DNA of 38,924 nucleotides from Verrucomicrobiota bacterium (GCA_963205105.1 CAUJJW010000201.1:1-38924); one strand, 5' to 3'. Shown: positions 1 to 8,766, counted from the stretch's first letter. Numbers and translations are program-made. Notes: a model not told the origin generated them from the sequence alone.

Positions 1-320
1 CGTGCACCCAATATACCGTTTTCCCACAAGCAGTATTGGGGGTAATTCACACCTAGCCAAACGGCGCCTGTTTGTGGCCGTAATATTCTGTGCAATGTCG
101 CGCTTCCTCCTTGGCCTGGAATCACTATCTCAACTGTCTGAACATTTACACTCTCAGAATTCCCATTGGAGGTATTGAGCTGTATCTGAGCAACGGGACT
201 CCATTCCCCGTTCAAAACGGCAGCGTCAAGGGAAAGAATCCGAGGGGTAAGGAGAAACAACACGACAGCCGCTGCGCGGCACTTGACCGCAAGTCGATCA
301 ATTGGAAAATGTAATTTCAT
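1..320 (-). CDS. Secreted protein of unknown function, 3' end cut by window edge
   Basis: An open frame begins at an ATG (318-320) and runs without a stop to base 1, so only the first ~106 residues are visible. The first 13 residues hold Lys and Arg; a hydrophobic core (AAAVVLFLLTP) and a small-residue region follow, which reads as a Sec signal peptide. The mature part is rich in Gln, Asn, Thr and Val, like a beta-rich secreted protein. I recognise no domain. Its start overlaps the last 23 bases of the upstream transglutaminase-like gene in another frame, so the two are probably co-transcribed and translationally coupled. Codon use looks normal for the neighbourhood. Confidence 0.6.
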   Translation of the reverse strand, partial: MKLHFPIDRLAVKCRAAAVVLFLLTPRILSLDAAVLNGEWSPVAQIQLNTSNGNSESVNVQTVEIVIPGQGGSATLHRILRPQTGAVWLGVNYPQYCLWENGILGA

Positions 321-1575
321 TTGTGGTTGTGTTGAGCCGAAAATTCTGTTGGATCCACGTGTTGCTGTTGGTCAGCGTAGCGCTGGTTCCAAAGCCAAAG
401 ACGGCTGTAGCGTCGAAGACTGCTTCTGCTCCGGCTTTCGTCGTGTTGGTATGCATCAAACCGTAGGCGGGATCGTAATAGACAAAACTCGACGCTCCCA
501 ATGGATACTTTACGAGATAGTGATTACCGAAAACCTTCTCTGCGGGTGCATTTGGGGATGTTCCTTGACCTTGGATGGAGCTTGAATTCGATGTGAGATC
601 TCCGTAGTTGTGGGAGTTGTAGTTTGGAACTAAGGAGCCATCGAGGTTATGATACACAATGCGCCATTTGTAGATTGATCCTGGAACGGTACCGGGATTG
701 TTCGTTGACCAATTGTTTACCATAAATGCCGTATCGCCTGTTTTCTTGCAGCTTACGGTGGAAAACTCGGAAAGAATACCATTCGCCGCCAAGACCTGAG
801 CGAATAGGTTAGCCCAAGCTGTACAAGTGCCCGTACCACTTTCCAACAGACATTCAACGTCATTGCAGTCGCCTGAGAAAGCAATATTCGTTTTGTAGTA
901 ATATAAGACGTTGTTGTCCCAGGTTTTTGCGGATCTTGTCTTAAACCTGCTCCAGCTATTGGAGACCGCCTGCTGAGGGGAGGTCGCGCCTGTCGTTGCG
1001 CAAGCATGGTGAATAACCGTTCTATACAAAAACGTACCATCAAGTGGATCCGCAAGCGTTATATACGTCGGTATTGAACTTGATCCTGCGAAATTTGTTG
1101 GGCCACTGCCTATTGCGTAGAACCAGTTCACCGTTAATGGGTCCTTGTAGTCGACCCGATACGGCAGCAAGCTTGAGGTCTTGGCCGAAAACGCGAGGTT
1201 TGTGTCCCCAGCGTAAATACTGAAATTGGCGTTCGTGAATACGAGGCCTGAGCTGATTCCTAGAATGTACCCCGTGCAGTTAGTGGTCGCGTTTGCTACG
1301 GTAAAACGTACTTCAGCGGTAATATGGTTGTTCGCCACAACGACGACCGGACTGGGAGTGCCTGTTGGCGCCCATTGATAGAGGGCTGGATATGCAGATC
1401 CGGCATCGGTGTACAGTGGCCTAGTATGGAAGCCAGCGTTCACAAGGGTGAGGGCTGGCACCGCTGAAGCAGCTAGCACTAAGAACAAATTGAAACTCGT
1501 CACGGCCGCCCAAGACAGACGAATTGAAAATCGTTGGAGTGTTTTCAAGTTACACTGTTTGCTTGCCCAGTTCAT
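298..1575 (-). CDS. Secreted transglutaminase-like protein
   Basis: A 425-residue protein with a basic N-terminus and a hydrophobic segment around residues 22-47, which fits a signal peptide. The C-terminal half carries a candidate papain-like/transglutaminase triad: Cys251 in GTGTCTAWANLF, His352 in GNHYLVKY and Asp368 in YYDPAYG. The motif contexts and their order match the transglutaminase-core fold, which in bacteria is often a protease or amidase rather than a cross-linker. The N-terminal ~200 residues are Thr/Asn-rich, beta-like and unassigned. The start is the only ATG available near the signal peptide, and no clear Shine-Dalgarno is seen. It overlaps the next gene by 23 bases. Catalytic activity is inferred; the substrate is unknown. 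Confidence 0.75.
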   Translation of the reverse strand: MNWASKQCNLKTLQRFSIRLSWAAVTSFNLFLVLAASAVPALTLVNAGFHTRPLYTDAGSAYPALYQWAPTGTPSPVVVVANNHITAEVRFTVANATTNCTGYILGISSGLVFTNANFSIYAGDTNLAFSAKTSSLLPYRVDYKDPLTVNWFYAIGSGPTNFAGSSSIPTYITLADPLDGTFLYRTVIHHACATTGATSPQQAVSNSWSRFKTRSAKTWDNNVLYYYKTNIAFSGDCNDVECLLESGTGTCTAWANLFAQVLAANGILSEFSTVSCKKTGDTAFMVNNWSTNNPGTVPGSIYKWRIVYHNLDGSLVPNYNSHNYGDLTSNSSSIQGQGTSPNAPAEKVFGNHYLVKYPLGASSFVYYDPAYGLMHTNTTKAGAEAVFDATAVFGFGTSATLTNSNTWIQQNFRLNTTTNEITFSN

Positions 1576-1860
1576 GCTAGATTGAGGCTGATATGGAAGT
1601 CTTGTCTATTTGTCAAGAAGTATTGTGGGTGGCGAATCGCACTGCACTCCGAACGACGGGTTTGTTTACTACCAGGACCGCAACTTGGACTACAGGCGGA
1701 TGCGCAAAAGCCGATGATTGGGCGGCAACCTCGTGACCGGTGTAGCCCATACAGCGGACCAAGCAGTAAGGCATGAATTGTGGACCGCATTCGGAGTTAC
1801 GGTGTCTGGTGCGCTTTAACTTGATTCTCCGATATCCAGATCGGTAGTGTCGATGGAATG
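1576..1860. other. Intergenic stretch, no supported gene
   Basis: About 285 bases between the secreted-protein pair and the relaxase module. Short open frames exist on both strands, but none has a convincing start, composition or recognisable motif. This is the left edge of the mobilization module. No integrase, insertion sequence end or obvious direct repeat was found here to define a junction. Confidence 0.5.
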
Positions 1861-2112
1861 TCAGCGCCCACGGCTACCACCGAGGAGCGTGCCATTCTTC
1901 AGAAGCGGCGTTGGCCACGCGCACCTCTCATGGATGAGCATTGAAGCCGCTTCACGCCGGACAAGCTTCTGGAGTTTCCGTAGCGCTTGGATCGCAAGGT
2001 CAGAAGTCTGGTGAGTGCCCACAAACAAGGAGAGCCCTACCAGGAGATAGGTTTTGCCGCGGCATGAGGTCGGCCATTGGCCGTAAGTCGGGGATTTAAT
2101 CGCAGGCGTCAC
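1861..2112 (-). CDS. Small unknown protein coupled to the relaxase gene
   Basis: An 83-residue frame starts at a GTG (2110-2112) that overlaps the relaxase stop codon in a GTGA arrangement, typical of translational coupling. The product is basic at its C-terminal end and contains a helix-prone stretch (QALRKLQKLVRREAASML). I recognise no family. The overlap is the main argument that it is real. It could equally be a chance frame, since the codon pattern is not strongly coding-like. Confidence 0.3.
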   Translation of the reverse strand: MTPAIKSPTYGQWPTSCRGKTYLLVGLSLFVGTHQTSDLAIQALRKLQKLVRREAASMLIHERCAWPTPLLKNGTLLGGSRGR

Positions 2113-4535
2113 CTTCGAAGGTCCAGCTGAAGTGAGAGCTCTGCGGTCTCATTCAGCCGCGAAGCCATTACCTTGGGCTGGCTGCGCTCCATACGCTCCG
2201 CGACCCGCTCGATGCTTTCTCCTCCAACGTAAAACCGGCTCGCTTCCCGAGCCCTCGATGCTTGGACGTAGGTCAGTTCCCGGTTCTGCATCGAGCCGGT
2301 CAAGATGAACGCTTCTTGCACCGTCATGCCCTGGGATTTATGGGTCGTGAGCGCATACGCAAGGGTTAGGTGCGGGTATTGCGAGGCATCCACGCTGACC
2401 GCTCGGCCCCCGTCGATTTGAATCGTGAGGGTGGTGCCGCTACGTGAGGTCACGGTTCCGATTTCACCATTGAAGACCATCAGCTTTTGACTGTTGCGCG
2501 TGAAGAGCACCCGGTCTCCGAGGTAGATGGGCGTGTCGGCAACATCCAGCGCCTCGCCGTGGACAACGCCCGCACTGCGACGGATCTCCTGCGCCATGGC
2601 GTTGAGGCGGGTCACCTCTGCGTTTGTGCCGGCCAGGATGATCTTCCCCGCCGGGTTGGCTGCGGCGCGTTGGCTCCAGTCTGCAACAAGCCTGGATTCC
2701 GCAAGCGTCGCCGAAGGCGAAAGCTGAACCCGCTCCCGTTCGGCGTGGGCGGTTAACCCGTCTAGCGACCTGCCTGCGGCAAAGTCGTGGACTGCTTCTC
2801 GAGCCCATTCTTCCCGTTGTCGCCGAATGTCAGTGAGGCGGGTGGCACCATAATCCCGCGAGAGTGCAGAAAAGCCGCCACCGGCTTCAATTGCCTGGAG
2901 TTGGGCGGCATCCCCGGCGAGCACGAGTTTGGCGCCGGTCTGCCCGCATGCCTCTACGATACCCCGCAGTTGGCGCGTTCCAACCATTGCGGCTTCATCG
3001 ACCAGGACAACGGAATGGGGTCCCAGGATGATCGCCCCGTGCTGAACACCCCACAGAAGCCGGTGCAGCGTCTGACTGGGAATCCCGCTGCCTTCTTGCA
3101 GGCCAGCAGCGGCTTTCCCGCTAAGGCTCGCACCGAGCACGGTCAGGCCTTCGGCCTCCCACGCCTCGCGGGCAACCCGGAAAGAAAAGGTCTTTCCGGT
3201 GCCCGCCATTCCAGAAACAAGATGCAGGCCGCCCAGGGATCCCGTGACGGCTTGCACGATCTCCACTTGCTCGGAGGTGAGTTCCGGATGCTTGGAGAGA
3301 ATGTTCTCGGCGAGAAGTTCGGTTCCTGGCACGAGCACCTCGGCTGCGTGCAGCTTCTCGGCGGCCGCAAGTAGCGCCTTTTCAATCTGGACCATCTCGG
3401 GGGTCGAAAATTGGTCCTCTCCTGCTTTCCGCCCCACGGGGATCAGCTCACGGCGGTTCAACAGGTCGTACCGAATCTGAAGAATGTCCTTGGCCGAGAG
3501 CCCCCGGCCTTGCGCCTCTTCGGCGAGAGTCTGGGTCAACCTTCGGGTGGAGAAGTGGCTATCATGCGCTGTTAGGGCGGAAAGCGCCTGCTGGCCCGCC
3601 TCTTTGCCCTCGCGCCTCTCGTCCCGCACCGGAAACGGCGCATGCACCAGGTGTTCGACATTGCGCGAGGTCCAATGATGCTCCCGCCCGATGGCGTGCC
3701 AGGACTCGAATAGTTCCGCCCGGGGGATGTGGGCCTTTTTGCTGCGGGTCGCGAATGCCGCTACTTCCGCCGCCTTGGCTCCCGACAATCCTTTGTCTTT
3801 GAGCGCCGCGACAATTTCATGCCGGCGCTTTGAAAATGTATCCATCAGCCCTTGGTCAACACCGAGGATCTCAAAGCTCCGTCCCTCGCGTACGGCCCGC
3901 AGCCCCAGGCGTTTTTCTAGTTGCGCCGCCAGTTCGGCACGGAAAATGGCACCCGCCGCATGCTGATGCCGAAAGAGCTCCCTGGGGTCCAAGGTGCCTA
4001 CCGAGCCATCCGGCCGAATACCGAGATTGAGAAGCAGCGTGTGCACGTGAAGCTGCGGATCTTGCGCTCGGCTGGTCGAATGCGGAAACGCCGCCAGGAG
4101 CAATTCCGCCCGATCCCGGACAACCCCGTTCTCCCCGCGCCTACTGACCGCACCAACCCCCGCCAAATATGCTACTCCTTCTCCTACTGCCCCCTTTAGT
4201 GCCGCTTCAATTTCCTCCCGAACCGGAGCTGAGGCTTGGCTCCAGATCGTGCTGACCGATTTGGGAGCACTCCAGGTCAGATCCCACCCGCAGCGGCGCC
4301 CTTTCGACTGAGCATTTCGCACCAGAGTTTTCTCTCCATCGGGACTGAATCCCCGAAACAGATTCCGGAAGGCCTCTTCGTCGACTTGACCCTCAAGCCC
4401 GAGCGCGTTGGCCCCATCTCCCAGCCAGAACCCTGGGGGCTCCTCGGCGTCCAGGTAATAGTCATCGCGCGAAGCAAGATTCAGGTAGTACTCGCATTGG
4501 GCTGAGCCCTTTATGGGCTTCGAAATCGACAGCAC
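2109..4535 (-). CDS. MOBF conjugative relaxase-helicase (TrwC/TraI family)
   Basis: An 808-residue protein that would nick oriT, stay covalently bound to the 5' end and unwind the transferred strand. The N-terminus starts MLSISKP, as in many TrwC-type relaxases. Tyrosine pairs at residues 16-17 and 26-27 are candidate nucleophiles. A three-histidine metal site is visible (His152, then His163 and His165 in LHVH). The C-terminal half is a superfamily 1 helicase: Walker A GMAGTGKT (442-449), Walker B VVLVDEAAMVG (about 507-517) and a late motif LTTHKSQGMT. It is somewhat shorter than TrwC (~966) but has both halves. The GTG start has a GGAG eight bases upstream. It lies 91 bases downstream of the coupling-protein gene on the same strand. 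Confidence 0.93.
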   Translation of the reverse strand: MLSISKPIKGSAQCEYYLNLASRDDYYLDAEEPPGFWLGDGANALGLEGQVDEEAFRNLFRGFSPDGEKTLVRNAQSKGRRCGWDLTWSAPKSVSTIWSQASAPVREEIEAALKGAVGEGVAYLAGVGAVSRRGENGVVRDRAELLLAAFPHSTSRAQDPQLHVHTLLLNLGIRPDGSVGTLDPRELFRHQHAAGAIFRAELAAQLEKRLGLRAVREGRSFEILGVDQGLMDTFSKRRHEIVAALKDKGLSGAKAAEVAAFATRSKKAHIPRAELFESWHAIGREHHWTSRNVEHLVHAPFPVRDERREGKEAGQQALSALTAHDSHFSTRRLTQTLAEEAQGRGLSAKDILQIRYDLLNRRELIPVGRKAGEDQFSTPEMVQIEKALLAAAEKLHAAEVLVPGTELLAENILSKHPELTSEQVEIVQAVTGSLGGLHLVSGMAGTGKTFSFRVAREAWEAEGLTVLGASLSGKAAAGLQEGSGIPSQTLHRLLWGVQHGAIILGPHSVVLVDEAAMVGTRQLRGIVEACGQTGAKLVLAGDAAQLQAIEAGGGFSALSRDYGATRLTDIRRQREEWAREAVHDFAAGRSLDGLTAHAERERVQLSPSATLAESRLVADWSQRAAANPAGKIILAGTNAEVTRLNAMAQEIRRSAGVVHGEALDVADTPIYLGDRVLFTRNSQKLMVFNGEIGTVTSRSGTTLTIQIDGGRAVSVDASQYPHLTLAYALTTHKSQGMTVQEAFILTGSMQNRELTYVQASRAREASRFYVGGESIERVAERMERSQPKVMASRLNETAELSLQLDLRR

Positions 4536-4626
4536 CTGGGCTCTCCGAACGTAGAACGCAGTTTAATGCGTGGGGTGTGGACCGAGATATTCCCGAAACC
4601 AGTCCCAGAATCCTGGGAAAGCGAGT

Positions 4627-6219
4627 TCACGAGCCGCACTCACCAACTGCCACGGGTCGGGGGCGGCAAAGGCAGATGGTGGCCTCGTCCGATTCGTCCC
4701 ACGGCCGCAGGTACTGCTGGATTTCGGGGCGAGAAATCACGTTGGGCACATCGGGGTCGACTGGCATGAGGGCGCCGTCAATCCAGGCGCCTGGGATGTT
4801 GTCGCGAAAGGCGCCGGTCAACGGGCTAAGGAAGTATGCGCTGAGCCCGGTCTCTTTCGTGGTCTCGGGCAAATCGAGGAACTCGGAATCAAGCACGACG
4901 GCGCGCTCAGCGATGCCATTGGATTCCGAGGAACCGCTGCTCCCGCCGGAATTAAGGCCAAGGCCTCGGAAGTTGCGGTTCTGACTGCGGCCGAGGCTGC
5001 GCTCCACAACCTCGCGCTTGCCGTGGGATTTTGATGCCCATTCGGCCGTCTCCGGGCTGTTGAGCCGCAGAATAATCTTCGTGTTGCACTGTCCGAGGAG
5101 TTCGTCGGCGACTTCGCGACCATAAAGGTGACGGAGGCCGTTCACGTCCTGGAATCCAAGCACCACCGCCACTCCCTTGCTCCTGCCCTTGGTCAGGACC
5201 CGCGATAAACCGTCCAGACGGCCGGCCTCGCGAACTTCATCGAGGAACAGCCAGTGTACCCTGGGATTTTTGAGATCGTTCTCCTGCTGGCTCAATAGAA
5301 GCTCCGAGAGGCGCTGGAATAGGAGCCGGTTGATTGTGTCGATGGCGGCGCGATTCTCCTCGTCGTTCCCGAGCAGGAGGATTGATTCCTCGGTCAGCCA
5401 GTCCCTGAGGCTCAGTTTCCCCCCGGCACGGTCCCAAGCCGCGGCGATGATCTCGAATGGCGCGGTATGAGTGAGAATCGTCGAGATGATGTTTTGAAAG
5501 GTTCCGGGGTGCTCGAAGTATTGGAGCAGATGGCGGGTCGCTTCCGTACGTTCCAGAACGCTCCGTAGGAATTTGGGGTCGCGCAGCACCAGCAGCACCT
5601 GGCGCAGGGTCCATTCGCCTCCGGCGGTCTGAATGAAGCTTATGAGCACCCCTGTGAGCAGGTGCCGCGCGGCTTGGGCAAAGAATGGGCTGCTGTCGTT
5701 CTTGGAATCAGGAATCAAAAGGGTCGCGGCCTGAAGCGCGGCCGCAGGCGAGGTGATGTCTTTGGCCATGTCCCAAGCCACCGACCTCGAATCCAGCGGG
5801 TTCATGATGTGCACCGGGCAGGTAAGATTGAGGCCGGCCAGCACGGAAAGCGCGTCCTGCTTGGCGTCGTACACCAAGGCCCGGGTGTTGGCGCCGGTTC
5901 CAATGCGCGGAAGGACCGACTGCATCAAGAGGCGTTGCAGGATGGTTTTGCCGCTGCCGGTCGCGCCGACAAAGGCGATGTGCCCATTGGCAAGTCTGGC
6001 AGGGAGTTTGAGCCGTCCGAGTTGGAGCGATGGATGCCCGGGTTCAATGCTTGTCGCGAGGGAAACTGCGACATCGCTGGAGGAGCGAAACGTGCGGCCT
6101 CGAAGATGGGTCGTCGAAACAGGGCTCCGTTTGCGTGTCAGAGCGCGTACCCCTGCCACGCAAGCAGCACAGACGGAAAGCATCCCGATGATGCCTATGG
6201 TGTCCTTGAAAAAGAGCAT
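4627..6219 (-). CDS. Type IV coupling protein (VirD4/TraD/TrwB family)
   Basis: A 530-residue membrane-anchored ATPase expected to bring the relaxase-DNA complex to a type IV secretion channel. One hydrophobic segment lies at residues ~7-25, followed by basic residues, and then the ATPase domain: Walker A GATGSGKT (85-92) and Walker B WLFLDEVREAGRL (near 320). The sequence VLGFQDVNGLRHLYG and the following region match the TraD/TrwB C-terminal half. Only one transmembrane segment is obvious, where many family members have two. It sits directly upstream of the relaxase on the same strand, the usual gene order for MOBF systems. No mating-pore genes are visible in the window. Confidence 0.9.
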   Translation of the reverse strand: MLFFKDTIGIIGMLSVCAACVAGVRALTRKRSPVSTTHLRGRTFRSSSDVAVSLATSIEPGHPSLQLGRLKLPARLANGHIAFVGATGSGKTILQRLLMQSVLPRIGTGANTRALVYDAKQDALSVLAGLNLTCPVHIMNPLDSRSVAWDMAKDITSPAAALQAATLLIPDSKNDSSPFFAQAARHLLTGVLISFIQTAGGEWTLRQVLLVLRDPKFLRSVLERTEATRHLLQYFEHPGTFQNIISTILTHTAPFEIIAAAWDRAGGKLSLRDWLTEESILLLGNDEENRAAIDTINRLLFQRLSELLLSQQENDLKNPRVHWLFLDEVREAGRLDGLSRVLTKGRSKGVAVVLGFQDVNGLRHLYGREVADELLGQCNTKIILRLNSPETAEWASKSHGKREVVERSLGRSQNRNFRGLGLNSGGSSGSSESNGIAERAVVLDSEFLDLPETTKETGLSAYFLSPLTGAFRDNIPGAWIDGALMPVDPDVPNVISRPEIQQYLRPWDESDEATICLCRPRPVAVGECGS

Positions 6220-6403
6220 GGTGCCGCGGAAAAGCCTCCGGAACCTCCACTCTGCGTTTATCGCGGCGGCAACGTGGAGCGCAAGAGAGGAGCCCTTGTT
6301 TCAAGTGCCGCTCGGCGACTACCCGTCCACCACAAGCGCCAACTCGATGGCAGTCCGCTTCTCGTGGGAGCGGCCAGATTCGTAGGCTTGGGGTCCACAA
6401 CCT
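6220..6403. promoter_or_regulatory. Divergent intergenic region, candidate oriT/promoter site
   Basis: This 184-base gap separates the divergently read coupling-protein gene and an unknown plus-strand gene. In TrwC-type systems oriT usually lies beside the first transfer gene, so this is the most natural place for it. I could not identify a nic consensus or a strong inverted repeat, so the assignment rests on position alone. Promoters for both genes should lie here. Confidence 0.25.
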
Positions 6404-6874
6404 ATGTCCCACGAATCACGAATCGACGGCACCGACTTTGGCACCGTCCGCGGATACCTCAGCAACCCCCATTCGCCCATTCAGGCCGTGCTCCATGTGA
6501 AGGATCGGGCAACTTTGGCGGACTTGGCCAACCGAATCGACACGGCCCTCGCCGACAGGACGGGTTCCAAGCTCTCCGAAATGCTCGCGAGGATGGTTCA
6601 GGAGGGCACACTCAAATTGTCGCTTCGCGACGGGCTGAAAATCAGAGGCGTCGAAGCGACAATCGCGGCGGCCAAGGTTCCCCGCTGCGCCTTTTGTGAG
6701 GTTATCTATCAGCCGCCGTTCTATTTGGCGCACACGCCTGGCCTCTTCGAGGGCAAGTTTGACCGGGTGCTGGACAAGGGCGCAGCTCGGAGCGAACCGA
6801 CCCGGTCGCAGGGGCAGGACTCGTCGCAGCAGGATCGCTCAAGGAGGGGGCCGACCCGGGAGCGGGGTCGGTGA
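6404..6874 (+). CDS. Unknown protein, mobilization module
   Basis: A 156-residue frame with strong coding character (third codon positions rich in G and C). It has a well-mixed N-terminal 100 residues, a Cys pair in VPRCAFCEVIYQ, and a low-complexity Arg/Ser/Gln-rich tail. I recognise no family. It is read away from the coupling-protein gene and overlaps the 3' end of the parA-partner gene by 36 bases, tail to tail. The Cys pair might bind metal, but only one pair is seen. It could be an accessory DNA-processing protein; that is inference from location only. Confidence 0.5.
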   Translation: MSHESRIDGTDFGTVRGYLSNPHSPIQAVLHVKDRATLADLANRIDTALADRTGSKLSEMLARMVQEGTLKLSLRDGLKIRGVEATIAAAKVPRCAFCEVIYQPPFYLAHTPGLFEGKFDRVLDKGAARSEPTRSQGQDSSQQDRSRRGPTRERGR

Positions 6875-7336
6875 AGGCGATCGCCGGATTGCGCGCCCCA
6901 GGCAGCGGATCCACTCGGCTTCGAATGTGTTCTGCCCGAGACAATCGTGCGTTGATGGGAACCGAATTGGCCATCCGCGTATTTCATCCATGACCTGACT
7001 CTCCGCCTGCATCACCACGGTCAGTGCAGCGCGGACCACCACGCTCAAGGGCACCTTGGTTCCGACCTGCTTCTGAAGTCGCAGGAGGAACTCGTTCAAA
7101 TCGTCGTCCTCGGTTCGCGTCAATACGAAGCGCTTGGTGATCGTTGCCTCGCGAGCTGCTGACTCGATGGCCGGCAATGAAACCACCGTGGAATGCTGGA
7201 CCGGTTGCGGACGCTGTACCACGCGTGGGGCGACATTCGTGATGGCGGGACTTCCACGGCCAGCCGCAGCGACATCCCGCGCCAAATCAGCAGCGATTGG
7301 ATTGTAGGGCTCTTCCTCAAATGCCTTCCTACCCAT
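6839..7336 (-). CDS. Small ParA-partner-like protein
   Basis: A 165-residue protein coded right after parA, with an 8-base overlap (ATGGGTAG). The ATG at 7336 is preceded by AGGAGG seven bases away; the longer frame would start at a GTG without such a site. The N-terminal half is polar and disordered-looking. Residues ~85-130 (FVLTRTEDDDLNEFLLRLQKQ onward) look like a short beta strand plus two helices, reminiscent of ribbon-helix-helix partition regulators such as ParG. The family is not certain. As the gene downstream of parA it is the likely centromere-binding partner. The C-terminus is Pro/Arg-rich. Confidence 0.65.
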   Translation of the reverse strand: MGRKAFEEEPYNPIAADLARDVAAAGRGSPAITNVAPRVVQRPQPVQHSTVVSLPAIESAAREATITKRFVLTRTEDDDLNEFLLRLQKQVGTKVPLSVVVRAALTVVMQAESQVMDEIRGWPIRFPSTHDCLGQNTFEAEWIRCLGRAIRRSPSPTPLPGRPPP

Positions 7337-8213
7337 TGCTTGCCTCCTGCGCTGGGACACTGGCGGACGCTTCTCCAGTCCGAATGCCGCTTAGTCGGCT
7401 CTCCACCTCCATCGCAAGCTCGCGGTACTCCCCTGCGACCAGATGTGTCGGCTGATACTGAAGGATCGTCTTCCCGAGACGCTGCGCTTCCTGGACGACA
7501 ACGCTGCGGCTGATCTCGGTGGCAAACTTCAGAGTGCGGCCACTGGGGTCAATGCATGTGCGCTCGACGTAGGATACCAATTGGCGAGATAGCCGGGTCT
7601 TTGGTCGGGGGAGCGCGCAAACGACGACTCCCAACAGCATGAGCTTCGCGTTTGCGTACTGTTGGGCTGTTGCGATGTCTTGGAGGGCCTCGCCCAGAGC
7701 GCTCACCGCAAGGTGGTCGGGCATCGCGCTCAAGATCACGAAATCAGCTGCCTTCAGAGCCGGAACCGTTGTCTTGGTCTTTTGCGGCGGCGTATCCAGA
7801 AAGATGTAATCGTAGCGTCCCCGTAGCGCTCGAATTGGCTCGATCAGAAGGTCTTGCTGCACCACCCACGGATTCTGCGCCAAAAACATGTCAAGTTCGG
7901 CGAGTTTTCGTGAGCTGGGGATGAGGTGCACGTTGGGCGGCAACGGGACTTCCGGTTCCGCGTCGGTGATGATCGTGTCCTCGGCGGCTTCAGATCCCGT
8001 GAGTAACTCGAACGAACTTATCCAACCATCAGTAGGCGCTCGAAGCGCCTTGGTCGCGCCGGAGGTCATGTCTAAGTCGATGATGAGCGCAAGCCGTCCC
8101 CTCTCCGCCAATGCACTCGCTAAATGAATCGCGTTCGTTGTCTTTCCGACTCCTCCCTTTTGGTTTCCAACCGCAATTACAACAGTGTCTCGCTTAATCC
8201 TCTCTGCATCCAT
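7329..8213 (-). CDS. parA: ParA-family partition ATPase
   Basis: A 294-residue deviant Walker ATPase for replicon segregation. Visible motifs are Walker A KGGVGKTT (19-26) with the signature lysine, LIIDLDMTSGATKAL for the second motif, and Walker B YIFLDTPP. The frame stays open a further 62 codons upstream, but I chose the ATG at 8213 because AGGAG lies seven bases ahead and the upstream part is repeat DNA translated by chance. No N-terminal helix-turn-helix is present, so it is the short, ParF/Soj-like type. Transcription likely starts in the repeat-rich region upstream, which may be regulated by its partner protein. Confidence 0.9.
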   Translation of the reverse strand: MDAERIKRDTVVIAVGNQKGGVGKTTNAIHLASALAERGRLALIIDLDMTSGATKALRAPTDGWISSFELLTGSEAAEDTIITDAEPEVPLPPNVHLIPSSRKLAELDMFLAQNPWVVQQDLLIEPIRALRGRYDYIFLDTPPQKTKTTVPALKAADFVILSAMPDHLAVSALGEALQDIATAQQYANAKLMLLGVVVCALPRPKTRLSRQLVSYVERTCIDPSGRTLKFATEISRSVVVQEAQRLGKTILQYQPTHLVAGEYRELAMEVESRLSGIRTGEASASVPAQEASNG

Positions 8214-8241
8214 CAATTTTCTCCTAATGTCACCGTCGAAA

Positions 8242-8415
8242 TGGCCAATGCGCCACTTGGCCAATTGGTAGGCACGAAAGCCATTTGGCCAACGGGACAA
8301 TCTTCCTATCGCATGGATAAGGTCCTGTAGCAACGGATGATCTAGGTTGCTCGATTTGGCCCGTTGGCCATCAGGTCTGCCGGTTGGCCATCGCGCCAAT
8401 TGGCCAACGGGCCAA
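8242..8415. repeat. TGGCCAACGGG repeat cluster beside parA
   Basis: Copies of TGGCCAACGGG lie at 8286-8297 and 8401-8412 in direct orientation and at 8359-8370 inverted. Shorter TTGGCCA forms are at 8242, 8257-8264 and 8384-8390. Palindromic CCAATTGG cores occur at 8261-8268 and 8396-8403. Spacing is irregular. The cluster ends about 30 bases before the parA start codon, so the repeats may act as an operator for parA as well as a partition site or iteron array. Confidence 0.7.
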
Positions 8416-8550
8416 GAAGTTGAGTTTCAGAGAGAGGCGGCACACAAGCGATGCGAGATTGCCTATTGCGTAGACGCAAAGGCTGAAGGAAATGAAATAG
8501 AGTATGAAGAACTGGAGTTTGTAAATGCGCGGCTGACGAAGGAACGAACT

Positions 8551-8580
8551 GCGGGACCAGCGTTCTAGCGCTGGTCCCGC
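8551..8580. repeat. Perfect 12-bp inverted repeat
   Basis: GCGGGACCAGCG (8551-8562) and its exact reverse complement (8569-8580) are separated by six bases (TTCTAG). No T-run follows on either strand, which argues against a simple intrinsic terminator. In a candidate origin/partition region it could be a replication structure, a single-strand initiation site or a protein-binding operator. Confidence 0.75.
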
Positions 8581-8766
8581 GGCATCATCGGTTGCGAATC
8601 GGAGTAAACAAAACGGAGGCCGGTAGACAGAGGCCTCGGTAAAGGCAGAAGCTAAACAACAAGCATTGAATAGCCTCTGATTACCCCATTCGAAGCCGTA
8701 CCGCAAGGGTGCCTTTAGGAGCGCTCTGTGGATTCGTTGCGTCGAGCCCGCGGTGGAGGGGGTTTG

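Larger units (their letters stand above)
8214..8766. promoter_or_regulatory. Candidate replication origin/partition region between parA and rep-like gene
   Basis: This 553-base non-coding stretch separates divergent parA and rep-like genes. It holds repeated TGGCCAACGGG motifs in both orientations within 200 bases of parA, palindromic CCAATTGG cores, and a perfect 12-bp inverted repeat. Such an arrangement fits iterons for a replication initiator and/or a parS/operator cluster. The part around 8420-8530 is comparatively A-rich, as expected for an unwinding element, but I did not measure it. No coding frame here is convincing. Confidence 0.55.

Noticed and set aside
5662..6699. 345-residue plus-strand frame opposite the coupling-protein gene
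   Set aside because: It is Arg/Gly-rich and lacks any motif, while the minus strand has clear Walker motifs.
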